A stretch of 64,000 bases of DNA from Tilletia caries (taxonomy: Eukaryota > Basidiomycota > Exobasidiomycetes > Tilletiales > Tilletiaceae), in the NCBI GenBank assembly GCA_032718865.1, contig JALUTQ010000018.1, forward strand, positions 124,001 through 188,000. Reading direction: 5' to 3'. The notes beneath the pieces are model-generated. The model did not search any database, was not told where the DNA came from, and saw only the letters and a program-made list of their open reading frames with translations. Each line of letters begins with the position of its first letter. The stretch's first letter is position 1. The position numbers and the translations under genes were made by a program. Below, piece after piece: positions 1 through 10,514 of the stretch.

Positions 1-453
1 CAGAAGCCGACGGGTGCACAAGCTACTGTCAGCGCATTTGGCGCTCCGGCCTCCACCACCTCAGCTTTCGGAGCGACCGCTTCCGCACAACCTGCCTTTG
101 GATCAGCTAGTGCATTCGGTGCACCAGCGTCTGTATCTGCATTCGGTGCACCTTCTGCGTCCGCCTTTGGATCAGCTGTGCCAACTACGACCGCAGCGCC
201 AGCCACATCTGCTTTCGGGTTCGCCAGTACCCAGCCGAGCACCTTTGGCACGACATCATCCTCAGCGACGGGCACGTCCGTATTCGGCGCTCCTGCTCCT
301 GCCGCCGCACGCTCGATCCCCGTTGAGAGGGACCCGTACGCGTCGTTACTTCCGTCGGATTCTGTACCCGCCCTCGCGATGCAAGTCTTCCAAGCGGACA
401 GCTTCGAGTGGGACCGGATTCCGGGATGTGCTCCCCCCGTCGAGGTTCGATGA
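1..453 (+). CDS. FG-repeat nucleoporin, C-terminal part (Nup42-like), 5' truncated by window edge
   Basis: The reading frame is open from base 1 to the stop at 451-453 and encodes 150 residues. The first two thirds consist of spaced FG dipeptides in a Ser/Thr/Ala/Pro-rich background (repeated SAFGAP, AFGSA, STFGT), the hallmark of nucleoporins that line the nuclear pore and bind transport receptors. The tail is not repetitive: it contains DPYASLLPSD, then FEWDRIPGCAPPVEV. A short structured tail of this type (F-x-W-x-x-I/V-P...PP-E) is what I recall for fungal Nup42/NUPL2-like mRNA-export nucleoporins, which also carry an N-terminal CCCH zinc finger. That finger would lie upstream of the window, so the family call is inferred from the tail alone; another FG nucleoporin is possible. 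Confidence 0.6.
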   Translation, partial: QKPTGAQATVSAFGAPASTTSAFGATASAQPAFGSASAFGAPASVSAFGAPSASAFGSAVPTTTAAPATSAFGFASTQPSTFGTTSSSATGTSVFGAPAPAAARSIPVERDPYASLLPSDSVPALAMQVFQADSFEWDRIPGCAPPVEVR

Positions 454-1462
454 AAACCCTGAGCGGACCCCGATGTTCGATGTTGTACAATTAAGATAGA
501 GAAACCAATCTCAGAAGTGTCACCTTTACAGACACACGTTTGTCGATAGGATCCGGTTCGGCCTGCCGCTTCGTGCCGATGCTGTAGGGGATCAGGGCTG
601 CGCCTCAGCCTTGAAATCGGGGCCATCTTCAAGAACGTCGACCATCTCACGAGGTACGTCCCATCATCACTTGTCATCCTTTGTTCTTTGATTTTACGCT
701 GACCATGAACGCTCTTCTCTCCCCTGATCTCCTTCAATTCAGCAGTTTCCCTTCCCCTCCTCCTTCGCTTTCCCAGTTTTCCCTTCTGCCTTTTTCCCCT
801 CTCCCTCCTTTCTTGTTCTCCAGCGTCCTCAAGCATTCTATAGGCTCCCGACACCCTCACCCGACGTCCATCCACATCAGCCTCTCGACTTCCCCAATCA
901 CTCAAACATGCACTGCACTCCCCCGTCCCGACCCTCGGCATCACCAAGTCCGACTTAGTCTCGACACTCGAACGTCGGGCTTGGCCTTGGCCCGACCGTA
1001 GGGGAAGGAGGTTTCGGGTCAACTCGGAGACTCGACACAATGCTTGCGTGAGATCACCTGTGTCCCCCATTCCCTTTCTCACTGACGCTTCTTCTTTCAG
1101 CCCAAAGTCTTTCTAGTTCCTATACTCTTTTCACACATGCGCTTTTCCTTTCGGCGGTGGCAAAGTCCATGCCCCTCTGGACGTCATACGCTCCTTCATT
1201 GGGTCGACCATGAAATTCGAGGCGGGCCAGTTTTTACGACGACTTCTGTGGGGACGGCGGGTTCCTATTGTGGGTTCGGGGTCCCCTTCCCTTCCCCTTA
1301 GAGTTCCTTGTTATCGTCCCTCTTGTCATCGTTCCTCATCTGCTTCCTTCATCTCGCTCGCTCGCAATATCATTGATCCAAGTTACATTCATTACTTGTT
1401 CTCTAACTACCACATCCTTGTGTCCATGTCCTGAGTCTGAGCTTGCACTCTCGCACCTGTCG
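454..1462. other. intergenic region, no gene seen
   Basis: About 1 kb between the nucleoporin stop and the methyltransferase start. It contains pyrimidine-rich stretches (about 720-830 and 1050-1110) and short open frames without coding character. I see no credible gene, RNA gene or repeat. It presumably holds the 3' UTR of the left gene and the promoter and leader of the right one. Confidence 0.6.
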
Positions 1463-3607
1463 ATGTCCTCCAGCAAGATTTCAGACCTGAGCTCGGCGGC
1501 GAGGAGGGTCATTGCCGATGTCCCTGTCCAGCACGAGTCCTGGCCACCGTGGGTGGAAGCCCTCTTCTCGGCTCACCTCGGTTGTATCGTCCTGGAGGTG
1601 TTCGAAGGTGCGTGCGCTTGTCAGAAGCACAAGTCGAAGACAGGTTCACACTGACGGGCGGTACATGCACCTCTTCTCTCCCCAGGTCTGGAGGACTTCG
1701 TGGAACGGGAGTTGCAGGTCGACCTTTCGCGTCTGTGCAGCCCCAACTTCCGTACGAGGACGGTCCGTGGCTGCGGGCATGTTCTGATCGAGACCCTCGA
1801 GGCGGATCCCTCGGGAGCCAGTGTCAAGGCCGAGCTCAAATCCGCTACTGCAGTCATCAGTGCCCTGCACCTGACCTTCCGCCTCCCGGCCGTGCGGGCG
1901 TCCTATCTCTTGGTCCACCAAGAACAGCTCCCTCAAGATCTCCTCGCTTCACTTCGTCAAGAGGCGTCCCAGAAAGGGGCGAAAGAGGCACGAAAGCAGG
2001 CACACAGGAAGCCGCTCGACAAATGGACTCGAGAAGCCGAAGAGGCGCCGACTCCTGAATCGCCGTGGACGGAGCACGAGGATGCGTTGCTGAAGGAGAT
2101 GGAGCGGATTTGGGACCGGGCGGTAGCGGCGGGTACGCTGGATGCGTCTTTGGAAGCGTGGACTCCGCTTCGACGGGTTGCGGACGGTGCGGACGGGGGT
2201 TCACCATCGGCGACGGAAACTGGCCAGTCTTCCTTCCGCCTTACCTTCGACCGATGTCACTACTCCTTTCCACTCTTGCGGAACAGTGACGTTCAAAAGG
2301 AGGTCTCAAATCTGGTGTGTGCAACAGATCGCACCGCCTGCTCTCCTCGATGCGCCGGCTGACTTTTTTGAACGGAATCTCTCTTCAGGCTTGGCTGTGG
2401 CTCAACGGGCCTAGCTGGGACGAGCCCAAATGGCCGGTGTCCCTCGAGAATGCAGACCTTGACATCACTCTCAAGATGATACCCTCGCTCTGGCTTCCTG
2501 AGAAGGACCGCATCTCTTCTTCCGATAACAACGACGACGCTGGCTCACTCTCGAAGCTCAAACGAAACTCCAATCCTCCCGGCTCTCTCGTCATCCTTTT
2601 CCGTCTGCCTGACCCACCGGCCAGCATGATCCCGCCACACCGCAAAAACCTGTCCGTGTTCAACACCTTGCCGAATTCAACCGCACTGCTCCGATATCGG
2701 GCCGCCGCTCTCGCCTTGGCGGCCTCCCTTCCTGCCCATACCTTCTCCCCATCGTCGATACCCAACGAGAACGGCATCAAGATCCTCGAGCCTTGCTGCG
2801 GGACCGGCGGCCTGGCCGTCGAGCTTGCCATCGCAATCGCTCGGAGACGTCCTCTCGACGGAGAGGGAGGAGCTGCGAGACCTGTTGAGATCTACGCATG
2901 TGACATCGACCCGCGCTTCGCCAAGCGGACGGACGAAGTCTTTCGTGCCAGTGGGTTCCCAACGCGCTTAACGGGACCCGTCGAGGACGTGTCTGATACA
3001 CCGTCTGTTCCTCTCCCGCGGCTGAAGGCGGTCTCCCTGATCACCGGACATCTCAATGCATCTGATCCGTCCCAGCTGGTGGACTTCGTCCAGGGTATAG
3101 AGTCGGTCGATCTTATCACGACGGTCAGTTCTTCCCTTCCGAACAAATCTAAAATGTCCTCAGACAGCTGACACCCGTCCCTCTACCCCCAAAAAAATGC
3201 ACTTGCAGGACTTACCATGGGGCTTCCGAGTCCTCTCCCACCGCAAACTCACCACAGTATATGCCTCGCTCTTCTCCTCCTTCCTGCACGTGCTCAAGCC
3301 AGGCGCATACGTATACCTCATCACCGCCGGATCCAACGTCCTTCTGCAGGCCCTCAAGGAGCACATGGAGGAAGCGGCGGCACTGGCACAGACGGGCTCG
3401 GCGGTCGGAGAGCAGCAGCAGCAGCAGCCGGGTCGCAGGTATGCGTTGCGGATGGTCAAGCTCGGGCTGCCTTCGTCCTCGGGTCGTGCAGCATCTGAGG
3501 AGGAGGAGGACATCATTCCCGAAGGGCAGGAAGCGAGCGGGCTTCGAGAAGTCGTGATTGGGTATACTGCGTTCCTATGCGTTCTGCGGAAATGCGAACT
3601 GGCATGA
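1463..3607 (+). CDS. THUMP-domain tRNA (guanine-N2)-methyltransferase-like protein (THUMPD2/THUMPD3 family)
   Basis: Four exons: 1463-1607, 1686-2314, 2389-3123, 3209-3607, giving 635 residues. All three introns are GT-AG and 74-85 bp long. The order matches THUMPD3/Trm14-type enzymes, which methylate guanine N2 in tRNA using S-adenosylmethionine. A GLEDFVEREL start of the THUMP region lies near residue 49. A central RNA-binding region follows, with a THUMP-like stretch FRLTFDR. The class I methyltransferase motif I, LEPCCGTGGLAVELA, is near residue 390. The catalytic-loop position reads DLPWG at residues 504-508, where relatives have DLPFG or NPPY, and is followed by the usual LYxxFLxxxxxVLKPGAYVYLITAG strand-helix pattern. 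Some loops are expanded (Q run near 3415, acidic run near 3500). The exact guanine position modified cannot be read from the sequence. Confidence 0.85.
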
Positions 3608-3850
3608 TGAAGCTGTTCCACAGACATGCATGGTCTCCGTCACGTTCCCGAGGGTCCAGTAATATAGGTAGCCATGTGATTCGGCAGGGAAGGGGAAAGC
3701 GAAAACAATACATCCAGAGAAAGGGGAGAGAAAGGAAATGAAGAGGTCCTTTTGCGTGGTGGCATGGGTAGAAATCGCATGAAGCAGCAACCAGGGTTTG
3801 AGATCGCAGAGGCAGGTCCCAATCTCTGCGACAAGTAAGAGGACTCCAAG

Positions 3851-6800
3851 TCAAATGACAAGCTCCGATTCGAGTTCGAAGTCGTCCAGGTCGTCCTTCG
3901 GTCGTTCTATCTGCGTCTTAGACGGGACCCGCTTCTTCCCCGACACTGTCGTCTTCTGTGTAGAAAACGCAGAAAAAGAAAGAAAGCAAATCGAATGAAC
4001 ATCAGCTATCCTGCGAAACAGCATGCTGCAGATTTCCTTTCTACTCACCTTTGCTGTGCCAACCTCCTTCGTGGCAGCTTTGGCCTTCCCCTTCGACGTC
4101 ACCGCCACTTTCGCCGTCGTCTTCGCCAGCTTAGCCCGACGACCGCCAGTCTTCACCTCCACCGCCTCCTCCTCCTCGTCTTCCAGCTCACTCTCGATTC
4201 CACTCAGCGAGCTGTCCGAGTCCTCCCCGTCTTTCTCTTCCTCGTCCTGATCTTCACCCCGTCGACGCTTCCGACCCGAGACAGTACGGCCCTTCTGCTG
4301 CGTTGCCGTTGCCGTCGTCGTCGTCGTCGGTTTCTTCTTCTCATTACACCACTCCGGCAGCGCACCAGCCTTCTTCGTCGTGCCGCTAGCAGACTTAGCC
4401 TGCTTAGCCGCCGCCGAGGAAGCGCCCGCCTTCGACCGAGAGGAGGCCGTTGAGGTCTTCGTCTTCTTCGCAGCCGGCTCGTCGTCCCCAGAGTCCGCAC
4501 TGAACACATCCTCCTCGTCCTCCTCATCATCATCATCGCTAACGTCCACAGCGCGCTTCTTGTTCGACCGGCGGTCCAGGACCGCCCTCGGACTCGGCAG
4601 GCTCGAGACAGAACCCGAGGAAGGTCTCTCGCGCCGCTTGGGTGACGATGACGATGACGTCTTAGCGGCGGCGGCGGTGGCGGTGGCAGAAGAGACGACC
4701 CTGCCCTTAGTCTTGCCCTTCTTGTTGGACCCGTACGTCGCCGCACTCGCCCGCTTCGGAAGGAGCTTGACCAGATCCGACAATCGCGCCTCTTTGACCT
4801 GGGCTCCCTTCCCTTTACCCTTAGGGCCGGTAGAGCCACCACTGCTTCCGGAGGTCGATCGGGACGGCAGCCGCTCATCGTCCGAGTCAAACGGCTCATC
4901 CACAAAGTCCGCGGGAGCCCGACCGTTCCTCATCCCACCACCGCCAGCGCCAATCCGGCGTCGCACCTCCGCCGCCGAGCGCACAAAGCCAGGCGGGGGC
5001 AGATCCGTATCATACGGATCATCCGAGTGCTTCTCGTCCTCGACCCGCTGCGCTTTCTTGGCTTTGGTGGTCTTGTGCTTCGGCGGTACGCGGTCTTCTG
5101 ACTCTTCGCTGTCGGATAGCTCGACGACGGCTTGCTTCTTTTGAGCTCGAGCTGATCTTCGGACTGGACTTTGCGAGTCGTCGGCACCAGTAGTCGCGAT
5201 GGAGCTATCAGCTGGGTCGCCTGAAATATCAGCTTTCTTGGAAGTCGGGTGGGCGTCCTCAACGTCGTCCTCCTCATTCTCGTCGTCCGAAGGAACCGGA
5301 CTCGAGCTCGCAAACGCCTTCTTCTCTGTCCGCAGATTGAGACCATACACTTCTCCTCCCGTCTCCTCCAGCTCCCCTTCCTCCTCCTCCTCTTCATTGT
5401 CATCCTTAGACTCAGCCGCAGCCGACGATCGCCGAAGCTGTTCCTCCTCCCGACGAGCCCGCAGCTTAGCCTCAGCCGCAAAGAATCCAAACGGATCATT
5501 CTCCTGATCGAACGATACCTTCCCGGGCCCAACTTCGTCCTCCGAGTCTCCAAAGTCGGAGAGGGCGTCGTCGTCTTCTGCAGGAGCAGCAGGGTGGGGA
5601 GGCAAGTCCGCGTCTGGACTCTCTCCTGCCTGGGAAGGCCACTGCATGTAATCCTGTGCAGCGTCCGGAATGTCGTCCATACCAAAGTCCTCGAGGACGG
5701 GAACGTCAGGCTCCAATCCGAGATCACGAATGACCTCATCGTGATCCTCCAGCGCGACGTCGACCTCCTCCTCCTCCTCCTCCTCTGCTTCCTCCTCCTC
5801 CACACGCAAATCGACATCCTCCTCCTGATGGGCGGGCGAAGCCAGAAGGAGATCGGCAGCGCCAACGACGTCGGAAGGCTTGGCGTAAAGGAAGACATCA
5901 TCCGAAGCAGGGATGCTCGAGCTGAGTTCCCTCGCATTCGCCACGGGCCCAGTAAGCAGCGCACCCGAGGACGACGCCGAAGAGGACGAGTTCGAAGGCT
6001 GGGACTTGGCGGTGGTGGTGGAGAGGGAGGGAGCCTCGGGATGCTCATCGCGCATGACCGCTTTCCCTTTGTCCTTGTTGCTGATGGTCTTGGCCTCATT
6101 CTTACCGCTGAGAGGGGTCGAATGCGAAGGACCGATGTCGGGCAGGATGGTGAGCGGCGTCCGAGTCAACTTGCTTCGCGCGTCCTCCGTTGAACGCTTG
6201 GGCGTGTGATGGACACCTTTCGGAGCAGATGCAGGCGGCGGCGGCGGCGGCGGCGCTGCCAGTGGGGCGATGATCTTCCGAGCGGTGCCGACGGCCGTTC
6301 GACTGGCACTGGTCTGACTTGCGAGTGGGTCCCGATTCTCCTTGTCGGATGAGCCTGGACTGGAACGGACCATATCCTTCTCGGCATCACCCTTCTTCCC
6401 ATTATCAGAGAAGTCATCATCAACGTCTTGGGCATCCTTCTCATCCTCATCCTCATCCTCTTCCTCTGCGTCGTCATCTTCCTCGTCGTCAGAGTCATCC
6501 CAGATGACCATGCCCCTCCGTCGTTTGCCAAGGGTGGGCTGAAGAGAGAAAAGGGAGACGCTCCCGCTCGTGCTATTCGTGCGAGTCTGTGATGCGGCAG
6601 CTTGCGGGATAGGCACGAGCTCGGGAGCGATCGTCTGTAGTGGTTTCCTAGTCGGTTTGGCACCAGTAGCAGCAAGCGCAGTCGAAGCTCCCGTCCTACG
6701 TTCCGGAGATTCCAGCAACGTTCGCTTGGAGGTAGTCGCAAGATTAGACGACTTGGAAGCTGGCTTCGTCGCTACGAGGGCCGTAGGTCGTGTTGCTCTA

Positions 6801-7450
6801 GGAAGCGGGGGTGGCGGTGCGGCCTGGGCGTAGAACCCAGTAGCCGCGACCGTCTTCTTGACTTTACCCCTAGAGCCCACTCGACGACTGGAGAGCAAGC
6901 TGGCGACGGAAGTTGTTTTGAGACTTCCCGAGGCGGTCGAAGATACGGATGGTTGTCTCTGAGCTTGAGCTGCGTGTGTTTTGCGTACTTCGGTCGGACG
7001 TGTTGGTTTGGAGGTGCGGACGGGTGCCTCATCTTCGTCGATGGGCTTGAGCGCGTCGTCTACGAGGTCGACGAGACTGGGACGCGTCGCTGACTTTTTA
7101 GACGGCGCGGGTAGGTCGGAAGTCTTCGATTTCTTCTTGATGGGCTCGTCCTCATCTTTGTCATTGTCGTCCTGCTGGGACTGGGAGAACGCGTTGGCAA
7201 GGAGGAGGTCGCTGCCAGCCTGTAGGAGCCCTGTGGAGGATGGCTGGGAGGAGGAGTGCGCGTTCTTGGTGGCGAGTGGGGTCCGGGTTGATGTGACGCG
7301 CGTGTGAGAGCGGGAGGGCGTTGTTGCTGCTGCTGCTACTGCTGGGGTCTTGCGCTTCTTTGATGGCTGGGCAGAGGAAGCTGCTGCGCGCGTCGAGCCT
7401 GAACGCGTCGTGAGGAGGTCGTCTGGGGCCGGTGCCCGTCGCGTGCGCAT
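3851..7450 (-). CDS. large acidic/basic low-complexity nuclear-type protein, uncharacterised
   Basis: Two exons on the minus strand: 7450-4049 and 3955-3851, encoding 1168 residues. I chose the ATG at 7448-7450 (MRTRRAPAPDD). The frame is open upstream to 7795 but has no better start and would run into the MRT4 promoter. The protein alternates acidic blocks (long runs of D/E) with Lys/Arg-rich patches resembling nuclear localisation signals, and Ser/Ala-rich linkers. The most conserved-looking pieces are NDPFGFFAAEAKLRARREEE, a DPYDTDLPPPGF segment, and a C-terminal DDLDDFELES tail. I do not recognise a domain, and function is unknown; a chromatin or nucleolar role is inference from composition only. 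The terminal intron (93 bp) is a multiple of three with no in-frame stop, so its retention would still give a full protein. Confidence 0.7.
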   Translation of the reverse strand: MRTRRAPAPDDLLTTRSGSTRAAASSAQPSKKRKTPAVAAAATTPSRSHTRVTSTRTPLATKNAHSSSQPSSTGLLQAGSDLLLANAFSQSQQDDNDKDEDEPIKKKSKTSDLPAPSKKSATRPSLVDLVDDALKPIDEDEAPVRTSKPTRPTEVRKTHAAQAQRQPSVSSTASGSLKTTSVASLLSSRRVGSRGKVKKTVAATGFYAQAAPPPPLPRATRPTALVATKPASKSSNLATTSKRTLLESPERRTGASTALAATGAKPTRKPLQTIAPELVPIPQAAASQTRTNSTSGSVSLFSLQPTLGKRRRGMVIWDDSDDEEDDDAEEEDEDEDEKDAQDVDDDFSDNGKKGDAEKDMVRSSPGSSDKENRDPLASQTSASRTAVGTARKIIAPLAAPPPPPPPASAPKGVHHTPKRSTEDARSKLTRTPLTILPDIGPSHSTPLSGKNEAKTISNKDKGKAVMRDEHPEAPSLSTTTAKSQPSNSSSSASSSGALLTGPVANARELSSSIPASDDVFLYAKPSDVVGAADLLLASPAHQEEDVDLRVEEEEAEEEEEEEVDVALEDHDEVIRDLGLEPDVPVLEDFGMDDIPDAAQDYMQWPSQAGESPDADLPPHPAAPAEDDDALSDFGDSEDEVGPGKVSFDQENDPFGFFAAEAKLRARREEEQLRRSSAAAESKDDNEEEEEEGELEETGGEVYGLNLRTEKKAFASSSPVPSDDENEEDDVEDAHPTSKKADISGDPADSSIATTGADDSQSPVRRSARAQKKQAVVELSDSEESEDRVPPKHKTTKAKKAQRVEDEKHSDDPYDTDLPPPGFVRSAAEVRRRIGAGGGGMRNGRAPADFVDEPFDSDDERLPSRSTSGSSGGSTGPKGKGKGAQVKEARLSDLVKLLPKRASAATYGSNKKGKTKGRVVSSATATAAAAKTSSSSSPKRRERPSSGSVSSLPSPRAVLDRRSNKKRAVDVSDDDDEEDEEDVFSADSGDDEPAAKKTKTSTASSRSKAGASSAAAKQAKSASGTTKKAGALPEWCNEKKKPTTTTTATATQQKGRTVSGRKRRRGEDQDEEEKDGEDSDSSLSGIESELEDEEEEAVEVKTGGRRAKLAKTTAKVAVTSKGKAKAATKEVGTAKVSRKEICSMLFRRIADVHSICFLSFSAFSTQKTTVSGKKRVPSKTQIERPKDDLDDFELESELVI

Positions 7451-7806
7451 GATTCGAATCAGGAAGCACGAGGTCCCACGCGATGTCCAGAGTACTAGAG
7501 TAGCGAGATAGGCGCGCGTGTTCCGCAGTGAGTGTCTCTCGAGATGATCGTCGTCGTCGTTGTCGTCTGGCAGAAAGACGCGTCGCTCGAGTGTTGCTCT
7601 CGACAAAAGGTCGCGTCGCGTCAGCTTGGCTTCCAAACGCACCACTTTTCCAAAATTACAGCGCTTTTCGCACTCCCAATTTTCCCGATCTCCGACCCTT
7701 TCCTTCTCCCAAAAAAATTTCCAAAGCTCAACTGACCCGCTCACTCCCTCACTCTTCCCACAGCACTCGCTCTCTCCAAAGTCCAACTCCCTCACAGCCC
7801 TTCAAG

Positions 7807-8960
7807 ATGCCCAAGACCAAGCGCAACAAAGTCGTCTCCCTAACCAAAACCGACCGCAAGACCCGGGAGCACAAGTCCAACCTCATCGACCGCGTCCGCG
7901 AAGCCGCCCAGTCTGCGCCCTACATCTGGATCATCCGCGTCCACAATTCCCGCGCGACGTACCTGCACGAAGTCCGCGATCTCTGGAAGGGCTCTAAGAT
8001 CTTCTTTGGGAAGCTGAAGGTGCTTGCGTTGGCGCTTGGTGATCAGGAGGAGTCCGAGGTTAGGACCGGCTTGAGCGCCATTGCTAAGGTGAGTTTCTCA
8101 TCAAGGTTTCCCAGCGAGCCCAAAGTTATCGCGAAGACTGACGCGTTCTGACTTTGGGATTCGTTGGTGGTTGTGGTAGCGACTGCATGGGTCGGTCGGT
8201 ATCCTGATGACAGAGTCCTCGCCTGCCGAGGTCCTCGAATGGTTCAAGACTCACGAGCGGTCAGACTATGCCCGCGGCGGACAGAAGGCGACAGAGGAAG
8301 TAAAATTGCCAGAGGGTGAGTTTATCCTTTTTTCCTTAGCCTCCTTGTACTGGTCTATCAGCGCTGACCCACCCTCCGTGTTCCCGCAGGACCGGTCATG
8401 ATCCGCACGGAGCCCCCGGAGACCCTACCACACAACATGGAGCCCCAGCTGCGGGCTCTTGGAATGCCTACAGAGCTACGAAGAGGTGTACCGACGCTCC
8501 TGCGCGAATTCACGGTCTGCAAGAAGGGCCAAGTGCTCACAGCCGAGAATGTGAGTCCCCCATTTCCATTCCATTTGTCCCGAACTTTCATGCTTATACT
8601 TTTCCTGATCGACTCACCTATTCCACAAATGAACAGGCACAAATCCTCAAGCATCTCATCATCCAAATGACCGACTTCCACATCACACCCCTCGCCTACT
8701 GGTCCGCGTCCACCTCGTCCGTAACGGAAGTCAACGGGGGGATCACCCTCCGGGAACGGACGAAGAGCACGGCGGCGGCGGCACGGGTGGGGAAGAAGGG
8801 CGTCGCTGTCGAGGCTGCTAATGATGAGGATGAGGACAGTGATGGGGATGTGGAGATTGATGATGCGGAGGATGATGATGAGGAGGAGGAGGAGGTATCG
8901 CCGGCGAAGGGTGGGGACAAGGTGGCTTCGTCGATGATGCTTCCTGCGGGCATTGCATGA
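7807..8960 (+). CDS. MRT4: ribosome assembly factor MRT4 (uL10/P0 paralogue)
   Basis: Four exons: 7807-8088, 8180-8315, 8390-8550, 8637-8960; 300 residues. The N-terminus MPKTKRNKVVSLTKT is the family signature, followed by the KTREHKSNLIDRVREAA helix and the PYIWIIRVHNSR strand of the uL10-like fold. MRT4 occupies the P0 (uL10) site on pre-60S particles in the nucleolus and is exchanged for P0 during maturation; it lacks the P1/P2-binding spine of P0. The core ends near residue 235, after MTDFHITPLAYWS. An unusually long acidic tail (DEDEDSDGDVEIDDAEDDD type) follows that the yeast protein lacks. The start ATG sits in the context caag-ATG-C and is about 360 bp from the divergent start at 7450, so the two genes share a promoter region. 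Confidence 0.95.
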
Positions 8961-9110
8961 GGGGCTCTTCTACCATCGCGCCCGACTCACTACTGTGCGG
9001 CTGGCCATCGTTTCCTCGCCCCTCCGCTTCTGACTGTCTCTGCCTCGCGCTTCGCTTCTTCTCAGCCGCAATCTCAGCTCTGTACTTTATCCAGGTTCAA
9101 GTGAGAAATA

Positions 9111-9145
9111 GTCACGTGACGTTGTGTAAGAATGGAGTCACGTGA
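9111..9145. promoter_or_regulatory. paired CACGTG palindromes upstream of uL1
   Basis: GTCACGTGAC at 9111-9120 and TCACGTGA at 9138-9145 lie about 115-150 bp upstream of the uL1 start codon. CACGTG is the core bound by bHLH factors such as Cbf1, and in several fungi it is associated with ribosomal protein promoters. The two sites and their spacing are seen directly; the binding factor is inferred. Confidence 0.5.
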
Positions 9146-9259
9146 GCGATCTGTGGACCTGCGCTCAGAAGAAGATTTTCGTTTTGCCCGGTCTTGTGAG
9201 CGCGACCCACCACCACCAGTCACCACACACCTATCTCTGTCACCTTAATCCTCGCCGCC

Positions 9260-10065
9260 ATGTCGAAGATTAGCGTTAGCAGCGTGCGACAGCAGCTCCA
9301 GGGCCTCCTCAAGGCCTCCGAGGACAAGCGCCGTAACTTCCTCGAGACCGTCGAGCTCCAGTGAGTTTTTCTTCCATTCATTTCTTGGCCCATACCCACA
9401 ATGCATGCTCACCCTTCTTTTCTGTTCAACAGGATCGGACTCAAGGCCTACGACCCCCAGCGTGACAAGCGTTTCAGTGGCTCGATCAAGCTGCCCCACG
9501 TCCCCCGCCCGCGTATGGCCATGTGCATCTTGGCCGACGCTGCCGATGTCGACCGCGCAAAGCTCATCGAGCTCGACTACATGACGGTCGAGGACTTGAA
9601 GAAGCTTAACAAGAACAAGAAGCTCGTCAAGAAGGTGAGTTCCCCCACGCTTATTCTGCCCTACCATTTTCTCCCTCACGCAAAGGTGCTGACTCACTTT
9701 ACATCCTTCTGCAGCTCGCCAAGAAGTACGACGCCTTCCTGTCCTCCGAGGCCCTGATCAAGCAGATCCCCCGTCTCCTCGGCCCCGGTCTCTCCAAGGC
9801 CGGCAAGTTCCCCACGCCCGTCTCGCACGCAGAGGACCTCGAGAAGAAGGTGGTCGACGTGAAGAGCACGATCAAGTTCCAGCTGAAGAAGGTGCTCTGC
9901 CTCGGCGTTGCCATTGGCCACGTGCAGATGACCGACGACCAGCTGTTGGCGAACACGATGATGGCGATCAACTTCTTGGTGTCGTTGCTTAAGAAGGAGT
10001 GGCAGAACGTTGGTTCGCTCCATGTGAAGAGCACGATGGGCAAGCCCGTCCGGCTTTGGGGTTAG
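9260..10065 (+). CDS. 60S ribosomal protein uL1 (L1/L10a)
   Basis: Three exons: 9260-9360, 9433-9634, 9715-10065; 217 residues, the standard eukaryotic length. The start reads [17 protein letters not shown]. The middle contains the uL1 signature region ([20 protein letters not shown], then [11 protein letters not shown]). The end is [10 protein letters not shown]. uL1 forms the L1 stalk of the large subunit, near the E site, and helps release deacylated tRNA. The protein is basic and lacks expansions. Paired CACGTG sites lie immediately upstream. The first intron falls 101 nt after the ATG, as is common for fungal ribosomal protein genes with early introns. The gene lies 300 bp from MRT4, another large-subunit gene. 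Confidence 0.97.
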
Positions 10066-10514
10066 AAAGCTTTCGTTGCTTTCTATACGGATGGAGGTTA
10101 TTGGTAGCAAGAATCTTTGCTTGGAGAGTATGTCGATCATAACATGGCCGTCGCACGCTATACCCAGTCTACGGAAACGGGTCCTTTGCCGGATCACGAC
10201 CTTGATGAGGGGAGCTCGACTTTTCTCTTCGCACTTTTTTCCTTTCTGCCCTCTCTCCTTCCCCATCCTCACCTCCGCCCTCTGTATGCCCATCATTTCT
10301 TCCTCTACAAGAATGGTTATGCCATGACATGCCTTGACGGCCTACAAACATCTACCGCTGTGAACTGTCTGGCTTTTCCCATGCTTGAGTACATTCAAGG
10401 AGCGTGTTTCAACGTTCAACCCATGACTTTGCGAAAAAGGGATGCTGAGTACAATAACAAAGGTCTAGATCCCCCCTGTGAGTGTGACTGATCGTATTCC
10501 TTGTGACAGTGTCA
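10066..10514. other. convergent 3' intergenic region
   Basis: About 450 bp between the tail-to-tail ends of uL1 and APS kinase. It contains a C/T-rich stretch (about 10210-10310). I find no gene or structured RNA; it should carry both 3' UTRs and polyadenylation signals. Confidence 0.6.

Noticed and set aside
7451..7795. Extending the acidic protein to the start of its open frame at 7795.
   Set aside because: It would overlap the MRT4 promoter, adds a sequence of different composition, and a good ATG exists at 7450.
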